This document shows positions 24,361 to 35,400 of a stretch of DNA of 64,000 bases, one piece after another (the stretch's first letter is position 1; every line of letters begins with the position of its first letter). Both the position numbers and the translations under genes were made by a program. Under the pieces are notes generated by a model. That model was given only the letters and a program-made list of their open reading frames with translations, made no database searches and had not been told where the DNA came from. Origin of the DNA: Macquaria australasica (lineage: Eukaryota > Chordata > Actinopteri > Centrarchiformes > Percichthyidae); the NCBI GenBank assembly GCA_005408345.1, contig SEMN01000031.1:1397501-1461500 (forward strand), given 5' to 3'.

Positions 24361-24774
24361 CGTTCTTCATCCTCTTGCTCTGTCCATGCGGATCCTGCCA
24401 TTCTATATATTTAGCAGATATTGCGAATATATTTGTGTTGACCTGTATAGAGATGCCTTTCACCCTGTCACCCTTGTATGGAGGAGTAAGCAAATATTGA
24501 TGTTTTTACTGCTTTATCCGCTCTCCTCCTCCTCCTCATAATCACCCACCACCGTCTCCTCATAATCCTACCTCATCTCTCTTTAATTGGTCTTCTGTAT
24601 GCTTGATCTACCCCCTCCCCCTTTGTCTCTGTCCTACATCTCCTTATTTGTTTTAGCTTCAGATGGTCTGGTAGATAGGCTAATTTCGTGCTCCTTTATC
24701 ACCTACTGTAATCAGACAGGCCCAAAGGAGCTGTGTTCTGCTGTATTACATGTAGTTCAGTATACGTGTGTGCA

Positions 24775-24778
<4 letters not shown>

Positions 24779-24806
<28 letters not shown>
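24779..24806. repeat. (TG)14 microsatellite
   Basis: A perfect 28-base dinucleotide tract, only 145 bases upstream of the much longer tract at 24951. Confidence 0.97.
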
Positions 24807-24947
24807 GCCTATTTGGTTTTTGCATTGTTAGAGGCACGGCCTGCCAACACTACTTCTTTTAGATAGACAAAAGCCTTGTTTTGGATGAGCCATGTTTATT
24901 GTTCATGCTGACACTGCTTTTATGACAGAATGACTAATGAGTACAAT

Positions 24948-24950
<3 letters not shown>

Positions 24951-25031
<81 letters not shown>
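24951..25031. repeat. (GT)40 microsatellite, longest in window
   Basis: 81 bases of perfect GT, the longest pure dinucleotide run here. It is expected to be unstable and polymorphic. Confidence 0.98.
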
Positions 25032-25032
<1 letters not shown>

Positions 25033-25543
25033 CATAAAACAACAGCAATTGGCAGCATTCTAAAATCCTGGCAAAGTGAAATTTATGATTTGAAATGAGA
25101 GCACTGTGCCTTTGAATGAAGGGTAACTGAAGGCCTTGGCTAGCCCGTATCCTACACACCTTGGTGAAGGCTTTTCTGAAAGACTTCTGTCTGTAATTAA
25201 TGTGAGCACACAGCATTAGGTGTTGATAGTGCAACACTCCATGGCATCATCTAACTCTTCACCTTTGCCTAAAAACTGTTATTGTGTACCAAAAATAAAA
25301 ACCAGTCTTTCTTTTCATGATAACATCGCTGGGTCACTCACCCATAAATTCTCAAGTCAACCTGTCTGTATTGCACTTAAGTTAACAATGTAGACATTGA
25401 CAATAATGCAAGCAATACATAGCAACAAGTACATGGGTCAAAGTCACTCAGACAATACTATAAATAAAGAAAATATGTTCCTGCAGCTTCACTTTGAATA
25501 GTGTTTAAATGTAATAGAAACGCACTTGCTAAAGAAATAAGAA

Positions 25544-25825
25544 TCAGGCCGAACGTGCTCTTAACAAGATAGAAGAAGGAGTGCAGATAGTTGGGAGGAG
25601 TATATATCTTTGAAGCACTTTTTTGAGGAGATGAGTTTTCAATTCATAGCAGAAGATTGAATGTCTCTCCAGTATTGAGTGGAACTGGAAGGTCAGCCCA
25701 ACAATGAGGATCCAGAGAGCAAAAGAGTCAAAGCCAGGTGAATTGAAAACCACGTTGCCGCAAGGAAGACAGAGATAAGCGCATGGTAGTATCAGAGAGC
25801 TCCATGTATTATACAAACATGTCAA
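25544..25825. repeat. Possible decayed teleost interspersed repeat
   Basis: The run CTTTTTTGAGGAGATGAG, TTTTCAATTCATAGCAGAAG, then CAGTATTGAGTGGAACTGG resembles, at low identity, a widespread fish repeat in which a cutoff-and-alert-like GAGGTGTGTCTTCAGTCTG...GGAAGATGG...GGGAAGCTCATTCCACC order occurs. The match is from memory and partial, so it is offered only as a likely decayed copy. No open frame of its own is credible. Confidence 0.3.
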
Positions 25826-26924
25826 ATAAATTCATATTATTTGAATGATTATTTTTGACACTGGTTTTTCTTAGGGGCTGTACTGGAGGGGAGATAAGGG
25901 GTATGTCGTAATGTCTGAAGACATCTGAAGGTCAATCACGTACCTCGATCCCAGACAGGATGATGTCATCGAGGAGGAGGAGGGTTAATAAGGCCTAGCA
26001 TCGGACGTGAACTGAAATATGGTTCAGTTTCCTTCATACTCAACAGTCTTAGGCACGGCATAGCAATAGATTACGATTTTATATTCCACACTTAATCTGT
26101 TGAGTTATAGAACTATAGAAAATAGACTGTGGGTACAGCAGTGAAGTCGAGTCTTGTGTAGCTCCTGAAAGTTCATACATAATCTCCTGGTTTCTAATAT
26201 TAACCCAAAGCCAGCACTCTCAGAGAGGTGTAGGACGGGAAGAGTCTGAAGGCAGTTATACACTAACAAAAAGTTTTACCTACCCAAAAATAATGCCCAT
26301 AAAATAGTCAAAAACAGCAGCTCATACAAAGTATTTGTGTACAGTTGCTGTTGCTTCACATTATTTGCAAATTTAAACTGCTCTGAGGGCGCACTGGGGG
26401 TGCACAAAGATTAGAAGGTAACTGCAACCAAAGGAAAGCAGAAATAGCAATGTCAAAAATTCACAGCACTACCGCAATGACTAACGTGAAAGAGCAACAA
26501 ATGCCTCTGAGGGATTTAGAAGCAGTTTAATCATCATAAAGGTGAACATATATTGTATGCCAAGTGATGTTTCAAACACTAAGACATGTGAAACTACTTC
26601 AGCCAGGGGACTCGTTCACACTGCAAAGTTTGACACACGCAGCTCATCTAGAGATTCGGAGTGTTCTCAGCAAAAATAGACACTGAAAATGATCTGTTGA
26701 TAGCCATATTGACATCAAACCAACAACATTACATCTTTCAGTTTCAGTCTCAATATCTATATCTGTAGAATATGTCACAGACATGCAAAAATCAAAAAAC
26801 AAATTTTTTAACTCCCAATTTACAATTGACCACAAGCCTCTTAACCTTTTTCTGTCTAAACTAAGTGAAATTTATAATGAAATGAAACATTCTATTATTG
26901 ATGGGCATTATTAAAGGCAAACGC

Positions 26925-27110
26925 AATGTAGAAAGGCAATGTAGGGCTGGCAGGAGCAGCGACGCAGCAGTTACGCTCTCTGTGTGGACACCACATGCGT
27001 GCGAGCCACAGCAGTTCAGCGAGGTAGCCGTCACGCACAGGTAGAGGTAGGCGGTGTGGCCCGGGCGTAATGTAATCTATGAAGATCCGATGAGTCAATC
27101 TGCGGTTTTG
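26925..27110. other. CpG-dense GC-rich patch in AT-rich DNA
   Basis: About 14 CpG in 185 bases (for example GCGACGCAGCAG, CATGCGTGCGAGCC, GTCACGCACAGG, CCCGGGCGTAATG) stand out from flanks with almost none. A short minus-strand frame (26895-27098) crosses it without a recognisable domain. It could be a relatively young mobile-element fragment not yet CpG-depleted, or an unmethylated regulatory island. The abrupt borders favour insertion. Confidence 0.4.
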
Positions 27111-27285
27111 TAGAATTGTCCAATAGTTGGTTGGAGCTGTTCATTTAACTGTTCAATCTTTGAGACTGTTTTAGTTACTGCAGCCTTCATTTATTGTATG
27201 TTTAAAACTTTAAAATATAGTTTAACCCCTTCATTAAAGTGATGCAGTAACATCGGCAGGCTTGGGTTTATTCACTTCTGAATTG

Positions 27286-27317
27286 ATCGCTGTATATAGT
27301 AAACTATATACAGCGAT
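27286..27317. other. Perfect palindrome, 15-bp arms with 2-base spacer
   Basis: ATCGCTGTATATAGT, then AA, then its exact reverse complement. Such short-spacer palindromes can extrude as cruciforms and are usually unstable, so persistence is notable. There are no further repeats at its borders that would mark it as a transposon end. Confidence 0.9.
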
Positions 27318-28640
27318 TTGTTTTCTTATTTCAGAACAACCTAAATCACAGAGTGCAATGTTCAGTTAATGCTCTGCACCCAGTTCAAGAGTTTGCACCC
27401 CTTCCCAGTATCTCTGGTTTCACTGGTTCAATGAAACCCGGGACTGAGCACTGAACCCATTTAAAAGTGTTCTGCTGTCCATTTGTTGTTGATGTGGATA
27501 TTGCTTAAGCCTGACCTCTCTGCTGGATGGAGCTCCCCATCCATTTAGAAAAACACAGAAAATAGAGAGAAGCAAACTCCCACACACTGCAAAAAGCTGA
27601 GCATGTCACACATGGCTTGTGTAGTGGGAATGACAGATGTATTTTCTGACTATATTCAAAAAGATACAGCACTATAAGCTCAAATGGAGCCAGCATTATC
27701 TACATTACTATTACAGTGTCCATTTCTGTCTTGGCTTCCCGAGTTTCTATCTCCAGTCTGCTGGTTCATATTTCACCCAGATGGATATAAATGTGAAATG
27801 TAAGGGTAAGCCTGTGTCAAAAAGACATTGTGATAATTATGAGATGTTCGCACAGTCTAGTGCAGATTAGTTCATCCTAGCAACTATTTCACTGTTTGTT
27901 ACCTTTTTGGATGTCTGGCCCAGACTCAGATATCTGACAGCGGCCTTTTTTTACTACTGTTGTTTAAATGCTTCAGACTCTGGGTCACTGTTACTAAGGG
28001 GAAGTTTTGTGTGTTGCACTTTGTACCTAAGCTGAAACAAATAGTCATTCCATTTAACAGCAATTTAAAATCCTCAAGGCAAGTTAGTAATGAGCAATGA
28101 GTTGGTAGGTTAAGATGCCCCATGACTGGAAGCATAAGATCAGGCCCTGCTAAAACACTTTCTATTGTACTTTCCCAACTCTATCTCCCTCTAAGTGCTC
28201 CCACTGTCTCAATATTGACAGATTACTAAGGGGAATGGTCCGCCCATCCTCTTTAAATTTCAAATGAGGTTGGATTAATGATATCATCCGATAGATTGGA
28301 TGCTGGATGGCCAGACAGTTTAAGGGACATACTCTATATGGAATTACAAAAGGCAAAAAGCAAATGTAAGGACATTTTCTTGAAAAAGACAATTGATGGA
28401 ATGATGGTTCATCCAATAATATTTCCAGTACGTAAGTGAAGTTTCTCAGAATCCCTTTCTGCTTGTACAAGGGCAGCCCATTACTGAAACATCCATCCAC
28501 TCATTCATCCATCCATTTACTAGAGCCGTTATTTCTCTTCAGGGTCATGATGATCTGACTCTAATTCCAACATGCATTAGGTGAAAAGGATGTGAATAAT
28601 ACGTATTTTGAAATGCTCACAGCATTAAAAGTAGCATTTA

Positions 28641-28760
28641 AAAATTCAAAAGCAACATCTCTTTCAAGAAACACTGGCCCAGTTTCTTCTGAATAATCCA
28701 CAGAACACACTGTAAGCAGTTTTCATAGGGACTATTTTCTCGGTAGAAAGTAGTTTCAAA
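28641..28760 (+). mobile_element. Dispersed DNA-repeat family, copy 2 (partial)
   Basis: It shares with the copy at 7428 the order AACATCTCTTTCAAGAAACA, CTGAATAATCCACAGAAC, GCAGTTTTCATAGGGACTA and GGTAGAAAGTAGTTTC. The right half of the element is missing or too decayed to see. It is in the same orientation as copies 1 and 4. Confidence 0.65.
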
Positions 28761-29093
28761 TTCAGAATTTTAGCAGCAGACTGCAAATCCTAAAACATAT
28801 TGTTTTGTTTTTATATGAGACATTCATACATTTGTCTTGGCAGTGGCAATGCAACTTGCTGCATTGCTTATGGTTTAACACAGTTTGTCTGCTCTATAGT
28901 GACACACAAGTACCAGCATGTAGCTTCACATGTAACTATAACATGACTATTTCACTTATTAGTTACTGTCTAAATAGAGAACATAAGATAAAAAACCCAC
29001 CATTGTTATATATTGAAATGTTTATTTGTCAGTATTAGTCAGCCTATTAACTATTTCAGTTATCCCCTAAAGCACACATACAGTAGGCATGTC

Positions 29094-29468
29094 TTACAAG
29101 CTCATAAAGTCATTCTTCAACATAGGCATGTGATGACGTGGTCTGGTTGGAACTTTAGTATGTATTGTGTAACCATGCATTATGAATTGCTTTAGCACCC
29201 CATCAATGCTGGTGTTTCGAAATATACCACTCCGGATGAAACGCTGTTCTCGTGTGCGAAAGCGTTTCCTCTGATGCTGAGAGCCAACGTCACCGGTAGA
29301 GACAAAAATAACGCAGATAATCTGATTCAAATATTTATCCTCGGGGGACACAGGAGGAAGTGCTGCACTGCTCTCTGGCACCACCGGAGTCCTGACGATA
29401 GCACTCCTCCATTCCTCTCCATCCCTCCATAATACTATCTTGTCCTTTCCAGATTCGTCATATGTATT
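29094..29468 (-). other. Open frame of 124 codons, function unknown
   Basis: Stop-to-stop frame on the minus strand; the first ATG is at 29384, giving 96 residues. The peptide is hydrophilic, with a basic QRKRFRTREQRF segment and no repeats, and the underlying DNA keeps more CpG than its flanks. No domain is recognised and no splice sites or promoter are evident. A frame this long is expected by chance a few times in 64 kb, so this may be a decayed element or an incidental frame in a CpG-rich regulatory segment. Confidence 0.15.
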
Positions 29469-29701
29469 TTAAAATTTGTTGTAATGGCACTCATAAGCTT
29501 CTGCTGGCAGATATCTGGAGGTTTCCTGCCACAATTTTACATTAAATTGAACCCTACCAGCAAAGTAGGATTTTAGATGAATGGAATGATAACTAAAACT
29601 GGTAAATTAATTAGAAATACATGTGAAATCAGAGGAAAACACACAAGATTGCATTTGAGGACGAGTCAGCATCAGGGATGCTGCACATATTTGCCAGGTG
29701 T

Positions 29702-29734
29702 GTCTCTCTCTCTCTTTTTTTCTCTCTCCCTCTT

Positions 29735-29802
<68 letters not shown>
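29702..29802. repeat. Compound (TC)n(CA)n microsatellite
   Basis: An interrupted TC/TTT tract (29702-29750) runs straight into about 26 perfect CA units (29750-29802). The Ser-Leu and His-Thr repeat frames over it are artefacts. Confidence 0.98.
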
Positions 29803-29806
<4 letters not shown>

Positions 29807-30485
29807 CTCTTCTCCAAAACCAGGCCAATCTCTTTCTGTCTGTGGAGATTGAGCTGCTCATCAGAGCCTGTTAATTACATCGTTCTCTAAAGGGATGACA
29901 AGTTAAGCCACTCTCTTTTCCTGGTTGGGTCTGAGGCATGGAGGCGGGCCTAAAAGCTAATCTCAATAATCCATAGGGTGGAAGGACACATCTCTGCTGT
30001 CATCAGTCATCAATGAGTCCAGCTATCGGTTAGCGGAAAATAACTGTCTCCATCTTCTGCCAGCTACTACAAGAATATTAAGAAACTTAACTGTATCCCT
30101 GCACAGCACTTCAACTCTGTGGTCTTTCCACACCTCCCCCAACCTCAGCGTCCATCCCCCACTCTCCCCTATGCCCTGCTCTATTACAGCATGAACAAGG
30201 ACATAATTGCAATTTAACACAGTTACAGACACAGAGGAGATACGAGTGTCTTGTGGGAGCCTGATGGGCGTGTTTTCCCGGTCCCTGCTCTTTGAGGCCT
30301 CCTCTCCTGCCGAGTCCAACACAGCCTACATGGGAGCACTGATCTCTGTATGACTGGACTATCACAATGTTTTTTATCGTGCTTTTTGGAATATTTGTTG
30401 GTGTTTGTGCTGCAAAAAGGTACATCAGGTTATTTCTGTACTCCTTCCTTTTGCTAAATCTTTGTCAGTACCTCATCCATGTTAC

Positions 30486-30987
30486 CAGTGCTTGAAGTGG
30501 TACACAGTACCGGCACTTCTACATTTTACTCTTTGGAGTACCGTGACTTTTTCTTGTGCACCTGCACTTCTCACAAGCTGCCGTTACTCTTTTCTGCCCT
30601 CTCCATATCAGATTCTCTTTGCGATTCAAAATGGCCCTAAATACGCTGCATTACCCAGGGGCCACTATGTGATGCTCACCTGTTCCTGTTCTCGTTCTTG
30701 CCTGCCTGCTTTTCTCTGTCGGCTGCTAGTCTAAGTAATATTACATTAACACTTAAAATAGAGAGCAGAGAAAGTATCCAGGGATTTCGCCGGGAATACA
30801 AGGATCTAAGGGCATCCCAGCCTGATGACTTAATTGCACCACACACTAAAGCTAGTGTACATAGTCAATTATTTTTTACTCTAATAATTGAAATGGTTGT
30901 CCCCTCAGAATGTAACACTTAATGATTTGCTGCCAACATGTGAATAAGGGGAGTAGTGGCACTTATTTTTTTCCACTTCAAGCACTG
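30486..30987. mobile_element. hAT-type non-autonomous element, 502 bp, with perfect 8-bp target duplication
   Basis: Both ends carry the 15-bp inverted repeat CAGTGCTTGAAGTGG, with looser mirror pairing just inside (CGGCACTT and AAGTGCCAC). CATGTTAC lies directly outside both ends (30478-30485 and 30988-30995), an exact 8-bp target-site duplication as made by hAT transposases. No transposase frame is present, so it moved in trans. The intact duplication and ends imply a fairly recent insertion compared with other elements here. Confidence 0.9.
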
Positions 30988-31189
30988 CATGTTACCATCA
31001 GAACGTGCTAATGTTGCTGTCTGTTTACTCACACTCCTTTTTTGTTATTATGTTATGATGATGTTTGGAAAAGGTCAAGTGATGCATCTGTTTACCCTAA
31101 CCTTTTACCAAGAGCTTTTAATTAGTGCCAGCACCACCATATGGTTTAGTTTGTGTGAATGTGTGTGTTTGTGGGTGTGTAAGGCATGT

Positions 31190-31345
31190 ACCGATGGGTG
31201 ACAAATTAAAAGAGAAAACCAACATCGGCCACCATGAGCCACCAGAACACATTTAATGGTCCTTGGCATTGATTCTACAAGTGTATGGGGTGAAACTATT
31301 CTTCCTAAACATATTCCCTCATTTACTGACAAAATGTTTTAAAGT
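31190..31345 (+). mobile_element. Fragment of a common teleost interspersed repeat
   Basis: The run GGTGACAAATTAAAAGAGAA, CACCATGAGCCACCAGAACA, CCTTGGCATTGATTCTACAA and TATTCTTCCTAAACATATTC followed by CCTCATTT is familiar to me as part of a repeat spread through many fish genomes. Only about 150 bases remain, and the flanks continue as unrelated DNA. Identification is from memory. Confidence 0.55.
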
Positions 31346-31444
31346 ATCTTCCAAATGCAAATCAGCCAAACATTAATTGACAACATAGTCTATTTGTTTT
31401 CCCTGTCATATCTGCTCTTGCAAAACAATATCTGCTCATATAGC

Positions 31445-31515
31445 AACTAAAGTATGATTCATGTTTTTATAGTTATGTTTAGACACTCAAAGTACTTGGT
31501 TAAGGTTAGAGAAAC
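31445..31515 (+). repeat. Dispersed repeat (TTATGTTTAG...GGTTAAGGTTAG family), copy 1
   Basis: AACTAAAGTATGATTCATG, TTATAGTTATGTTTAGACAC and TACTTGGTTAAGGTTAG correspond step by step to 61190-61259 (AACTAAAGCAGGATTTAC, TTATGGTTATGTTTAGGC, CAGTTAAGGTTAAG). It belongs to a short repeat family frequent in percomorph intergenic DNA. Confidence 0.65.
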
Positions 31516-31856
31516 AGCATACATGTTGCATCCACGTGTGCATGTGTTTGCATGTGTGGATACTCATGAGTCAACTTAAGTTTTCCTTATCGCCTGGTAT
31601 TTTAGCGAGCTGATAGCACTGCGGCCTGTTTACCAGTGGTTGGATATAATTGGTCTAATGAGAACAACAGCAAAGACTAACCCCCTGAGCAAACAACCAA
31701 ACCCGGGTCACTCCTTACTGCAAACACACTCCAATACCTACACACTTGTCTGGTACTGAGATTTCAGTTTCGTCCTGTATTTTACTTTGGTTTGACCAAA
31801 CAAATCTGCACATGGGCTTTTCCTGATTCTCCTACTTTACTGATTTTCAATTCCAA

Positions 31857-31912
31857 ACCTTCCTTCCTTCCCTTCCTTCATTCCTTTTTTCATTCTTTCC
31901 TTCCATCCCCTC
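31857..31912. repeat. CCTT-type pyrimidine tract
   Basis: Imperfect CCTT/TTCC repeats, almost pure pyrimidine for over 50 bases and therefore triplex-prone. Confidence 0.85.
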
Positions 31913-32029
31913 CGTCCTTAAACATCACCTTACATGATGAAGTCCGTCCACTCCAGCCGTTTTCTCCATAGCCCAGTAAATAGCAATAGCATCTGGGTGA
32001 TATTTACTGGTGTGGGGAAGATGAATGCC

Positions 32030-32440
32030 CTGCTCTAAATGCTTCAACCTCATTGCCTCTTGGAGTATTAGTCATGTAAACAACGTCTGCTTATTAATGG
32101 TAAAAGCTTTCCCTAATGATCCACACCTCACATGAGTCTGAAATATCAAGTCAGGGCATAAAGAGCAGCCATAGATCATTATAATGAATGATGGGAGGCT
32201 GGCGGAAGGCTGGGGGAGGAGACCTGTCTCGATGCTAATTCACTCTCTATTTCCCTGCCTGATTCATATGCTGTTTTGCCATAATACATCAAGGCCGTAT
32301 GATTCTTCCATTAAAGCAGCTAGTTTTGCCTTCACTTCACTGGAGGTTATTTGTCAGCATTATAGGACACTTATGTATTTGGTAGTGATGCCAGTTCTCC
32401 TAAAAGTCAACAGTAAGGAGATACACAAGTCACTGTAATT
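32030..32440. promoter_or_regulatory. Candidate conserved non-coding element (by appearance)
   Basis: Repeat-free DNA with GTCATGTAAACAACG (a forkhead-type TGTAAACA core), GCTTATTAATGGTAAAAGC, CATTATAATGAATGATGG and CGATGCTAATTCAC. Enhancer-like texture; inference from motifs only. Confidence 0.28.
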
Positions 32441-35400
32441 GCATGCGAAGATGAAATCACAATCTGACTTCCATTTGCTCGTCAAGTTGTTCTGTATCCT
32501 GAAGGCAACTCCACTAGGAATGCAAGTCATTTACAAACCTAATCAAATGTGTTCAAAAGAAGCGGTATGTGTCTTTTAACAAGTGTTCTGTTATCTGGCT
32601 GACATGATCAGTCCCCTGAGAGAATCCATCAAAGCCCTGTTGTCTTTATCACGCTGGATGGTTCCGAAGAAAATTGGCATGACTGTGGATTTGTTCTTGT
32701 CAAATGTTGAGTAATCAAAAGCCAGCCAGCCGTAAATAAACAAATTCACTTCACTACACGGTGGCATACTAACTAGCTTCACCACAATATTGCTCATAAT
32801 GGGGTGTGATTATTTTTATGGCGCTGCTGAACGGTCAATGACAATGATAATTCCGTAATGAATCAGAAGTGTACCTGTGAATTTGCTCTAATTGCCTCTG
32901 CCACTTATTCAACACATCCGCGAGCATGTTGGTTTTAATACGTCCACTCTGTGTGAAACACCAACCCGTCCACATCACATCAACAGGATAATGAAAGTGC
33001 CTCAGGGAACAATGGTTAGGGGTCAGGAATAAGGAGCGGTGCATTAACGTTGCTGTAAGAGTGTAAAATTATCCACGGTGCAGGTGGATGTGTCTTCCGA
33101 GCCTCTTAACTCTGATTATTTGATTCACCAATTAGCTCTGAAGATTTGGATGGAGAGGCTAATGGATGGGTGACTTAAGTGGTGTTAAAGCCATCTGTTG
33201 TCAGTGCTGTTTCTTTTAAGCTGATGCTGTTGAGAGACAGCCCCACATGACACATAGTGGACATCACACATAACAAATTATTTATTTTAAAGATACCAAT
33301 GAGGTGTTTTAATGTTGCTACAGTTTCTAAAACATCTATGTGTGAGAGAGACAATGTGGGTGTCTTGCAACATAGGCATCCCATCCAGGAATTATCCCTG
33401 TATGTGCTGTTTATGTCTCCTTTCTGTCCATGGCCTCCAGCTGGAGCAACCAAGCAGCTCCAGAGTTTACACTTTGTTTTGAAATACTGGGAAGCATTGC
33501 GTGACTCACCTGTAAAGGAGGGGGTGGAGATTTTGTTGTGAGATATTGTTGGGTGGAGCATTAGTGGCATGAATTGAAACATTATCTGGATTCGTACAAG
33601 GAGCTAGGGGTGTTGCCAGTTTTTTTTTTTTCAGTGTAAGGTAGCAAATGCTTTCATAAGCAGCTGCCTAATGCCTTCAAGCACTAAATTGCATGTTATT
33701 GTCATCACAGTAATTAAAAAAGGAAAACAGAAAGCCTATGTTACAAACTAGGGGCGTGGATTTTGAAAAGTGTGTGCTTACTAGGCAGAGAGTTGCATTG
33801 TGGGAAGTGTAGGATCCAGTGTTGTTTGAGCTTGACCCATACATCTCAGCCTATGCTGGATCGATTTTGTTCTTCAAGGAGATTCTGTCTTTTTATTTGC
33901 AATAACAAATCACTGGAATATTACTTTAAATATTGTATTTATATGTAAAGATCAGTGTAGTGTAGTCTTAACAGTATATGAGTGCAGGAAAGTGTAGTCA
34001 TGACAGTATGTGGGAAGGGTGATGGCGCATAGACAAACAGTAGTTGTCAGTGATTGGTTGTCGGTCACACTGGCATGGGCAACCACAGCACCATGTTTCA
34101 GATACACTGCTATTTGGTCCACTGAGCCTGGATCTTTCAAAATCATCAACAATTCTGTGGGCTGGAGAGAAAATTAGCTGATGTGTGCTCAGATTTCACT
34201 ATATATGTTTCTAGGGTCATTTTTAAAATGATGCTAGTCTGAGCAGTCACCAAACGGGTAAGTTGGCAGTAATGATAGCTAGAGTGCATGTTGTTGTGCA
34301 TGAAATCTCGTGCACAGAAACAGAAAACCCTTCTGCAAAAAGTGTGGTTTGTAGAGTTAACAGCATAGTGTGCAGCTTGTAGTTTGTATCAGTTTGGTTC
34401 AGTTTTTATCAGTATCATTTGAGCCTGAGTGGATTCTGAAGCGTTTTATTCAAGCAGCCACCGAATACAAGCCATTCAGTCAAAGCTTGGATGCCCACAA
34501 GACCTGATGTCTAGCTGGGATGACTGGGTTGTTCCTACTTATGAGGCCACCATTCAGTGGTCAACTGCCCAGCAAATACTTCCACTCCTGATGACCTGAG
34601 CACTGTAAGAGATCAATCACCATTTCCACTCCTTTCGAACCCCAGAATCCTGTCCAAGAAGGGCGATCACTCCCAAGAGCCTAGATCAAATCACCCAGTC
34701 TCACACATAGTGCATTACTTATGACCAGAGAGCCACTTGACACAGGAGTGGTCAAGATTATTGCTTTATTGGTGGCGAGAGGATGTCATTTGAGATGCAG
34801 CACAAGTAGCCAAGCTTTAAAAGCACAGTGGCTCTCAGATTCCTACTTGTAAAAGTGCTATCGGACCTGTCCAGCCAGCTACGGCGCCTGTGCTAGCCTT
34901 GGCACTGGCACTAGGCTGGAACTGGGACGGGCCTGGGGCCGACTGCTCATAAAAAACACAGGGACCATATCCTGAGTGGAAATACAATCCCTTGCTCCTT
35001 CCACAACCCCATCCCCCACTGTCTGCTTCACTGGACAGGGCCTGGATCTTCTCTAGCGAGAAGTGTGTTTGGGTATGTGCGTATAAGTGCTGGTGTATAT
35101 GTGACTGTTTATGTTATGTGATGGCATTGGGTATTTGGGGTCACTGTGTAAGTGTTGTTGAAAAAGGAGGTCTCGTGCCTTCATATCTTCCACGCCTCTC
35201 GATAAACACGTAGCAGTTTTCTTGTCTTTGTGCATATTTTTTTCATAGTTCCACGTGTGTATCATCCTGTCAAAAGGGATTTGGTGTAGCTCGATGTGAA
35301 TGTGTCTTTGCTAAGGCCTTACAGTGTGCTGTTATATGGAAAGGCAGGCCTGGAAGTGATGACACAGGATCACTTTGTTTCACCCTGGAGCCCCAGCCTG

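Larger units (their letters stand above)
22227..24950. other. Non-coding stretch
   Basis: Mostly unique sequence, more GC-balanced at 22900-24060. It holds a direct duplication AGCACCTGTGTCT (near 22414 and 22428), a CTTT repeat (24341-24360) and a GT tract (24779-24806). A regulatory-looking segment with GTTAATTATGCATCCGG lies at about 23940-24070. The minus-strand frame 23629-24069 has no recognisable domain. Confidence 0.65.
25032..28640. other. Non-coding stretch with a CpG-rich patch
   Basis: AT-rich and largely featureless at 25240-26900. It contains a repeat-like segment at 25544-25825, a GC/CpG-rich patch at 26925-27110 and a perfect short-loop palindrome at 27286-27317, each listed separately. 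No gene is supported; the minus-strand frame 28162-28500 has no recognisable domain. Confidence 0.65.
28761..30477. other. Non-coding stretch
   Basis: Unique DNA with a CpG-richer segment at 29200-29400 that overlaps a minus-strand open frame (listed separately), and a compound TC/CA microsatellite at 29702-29802. Confidence 0.6.

Noticed and set aside
34441..34599. A 52-codon plus frame without ATG (…SWDDWVVPTYEATIQW…).
   Set aside because: Looks protein-like, but matches nothing recognised, is short, and is followed by multiple stops with no splice sites.
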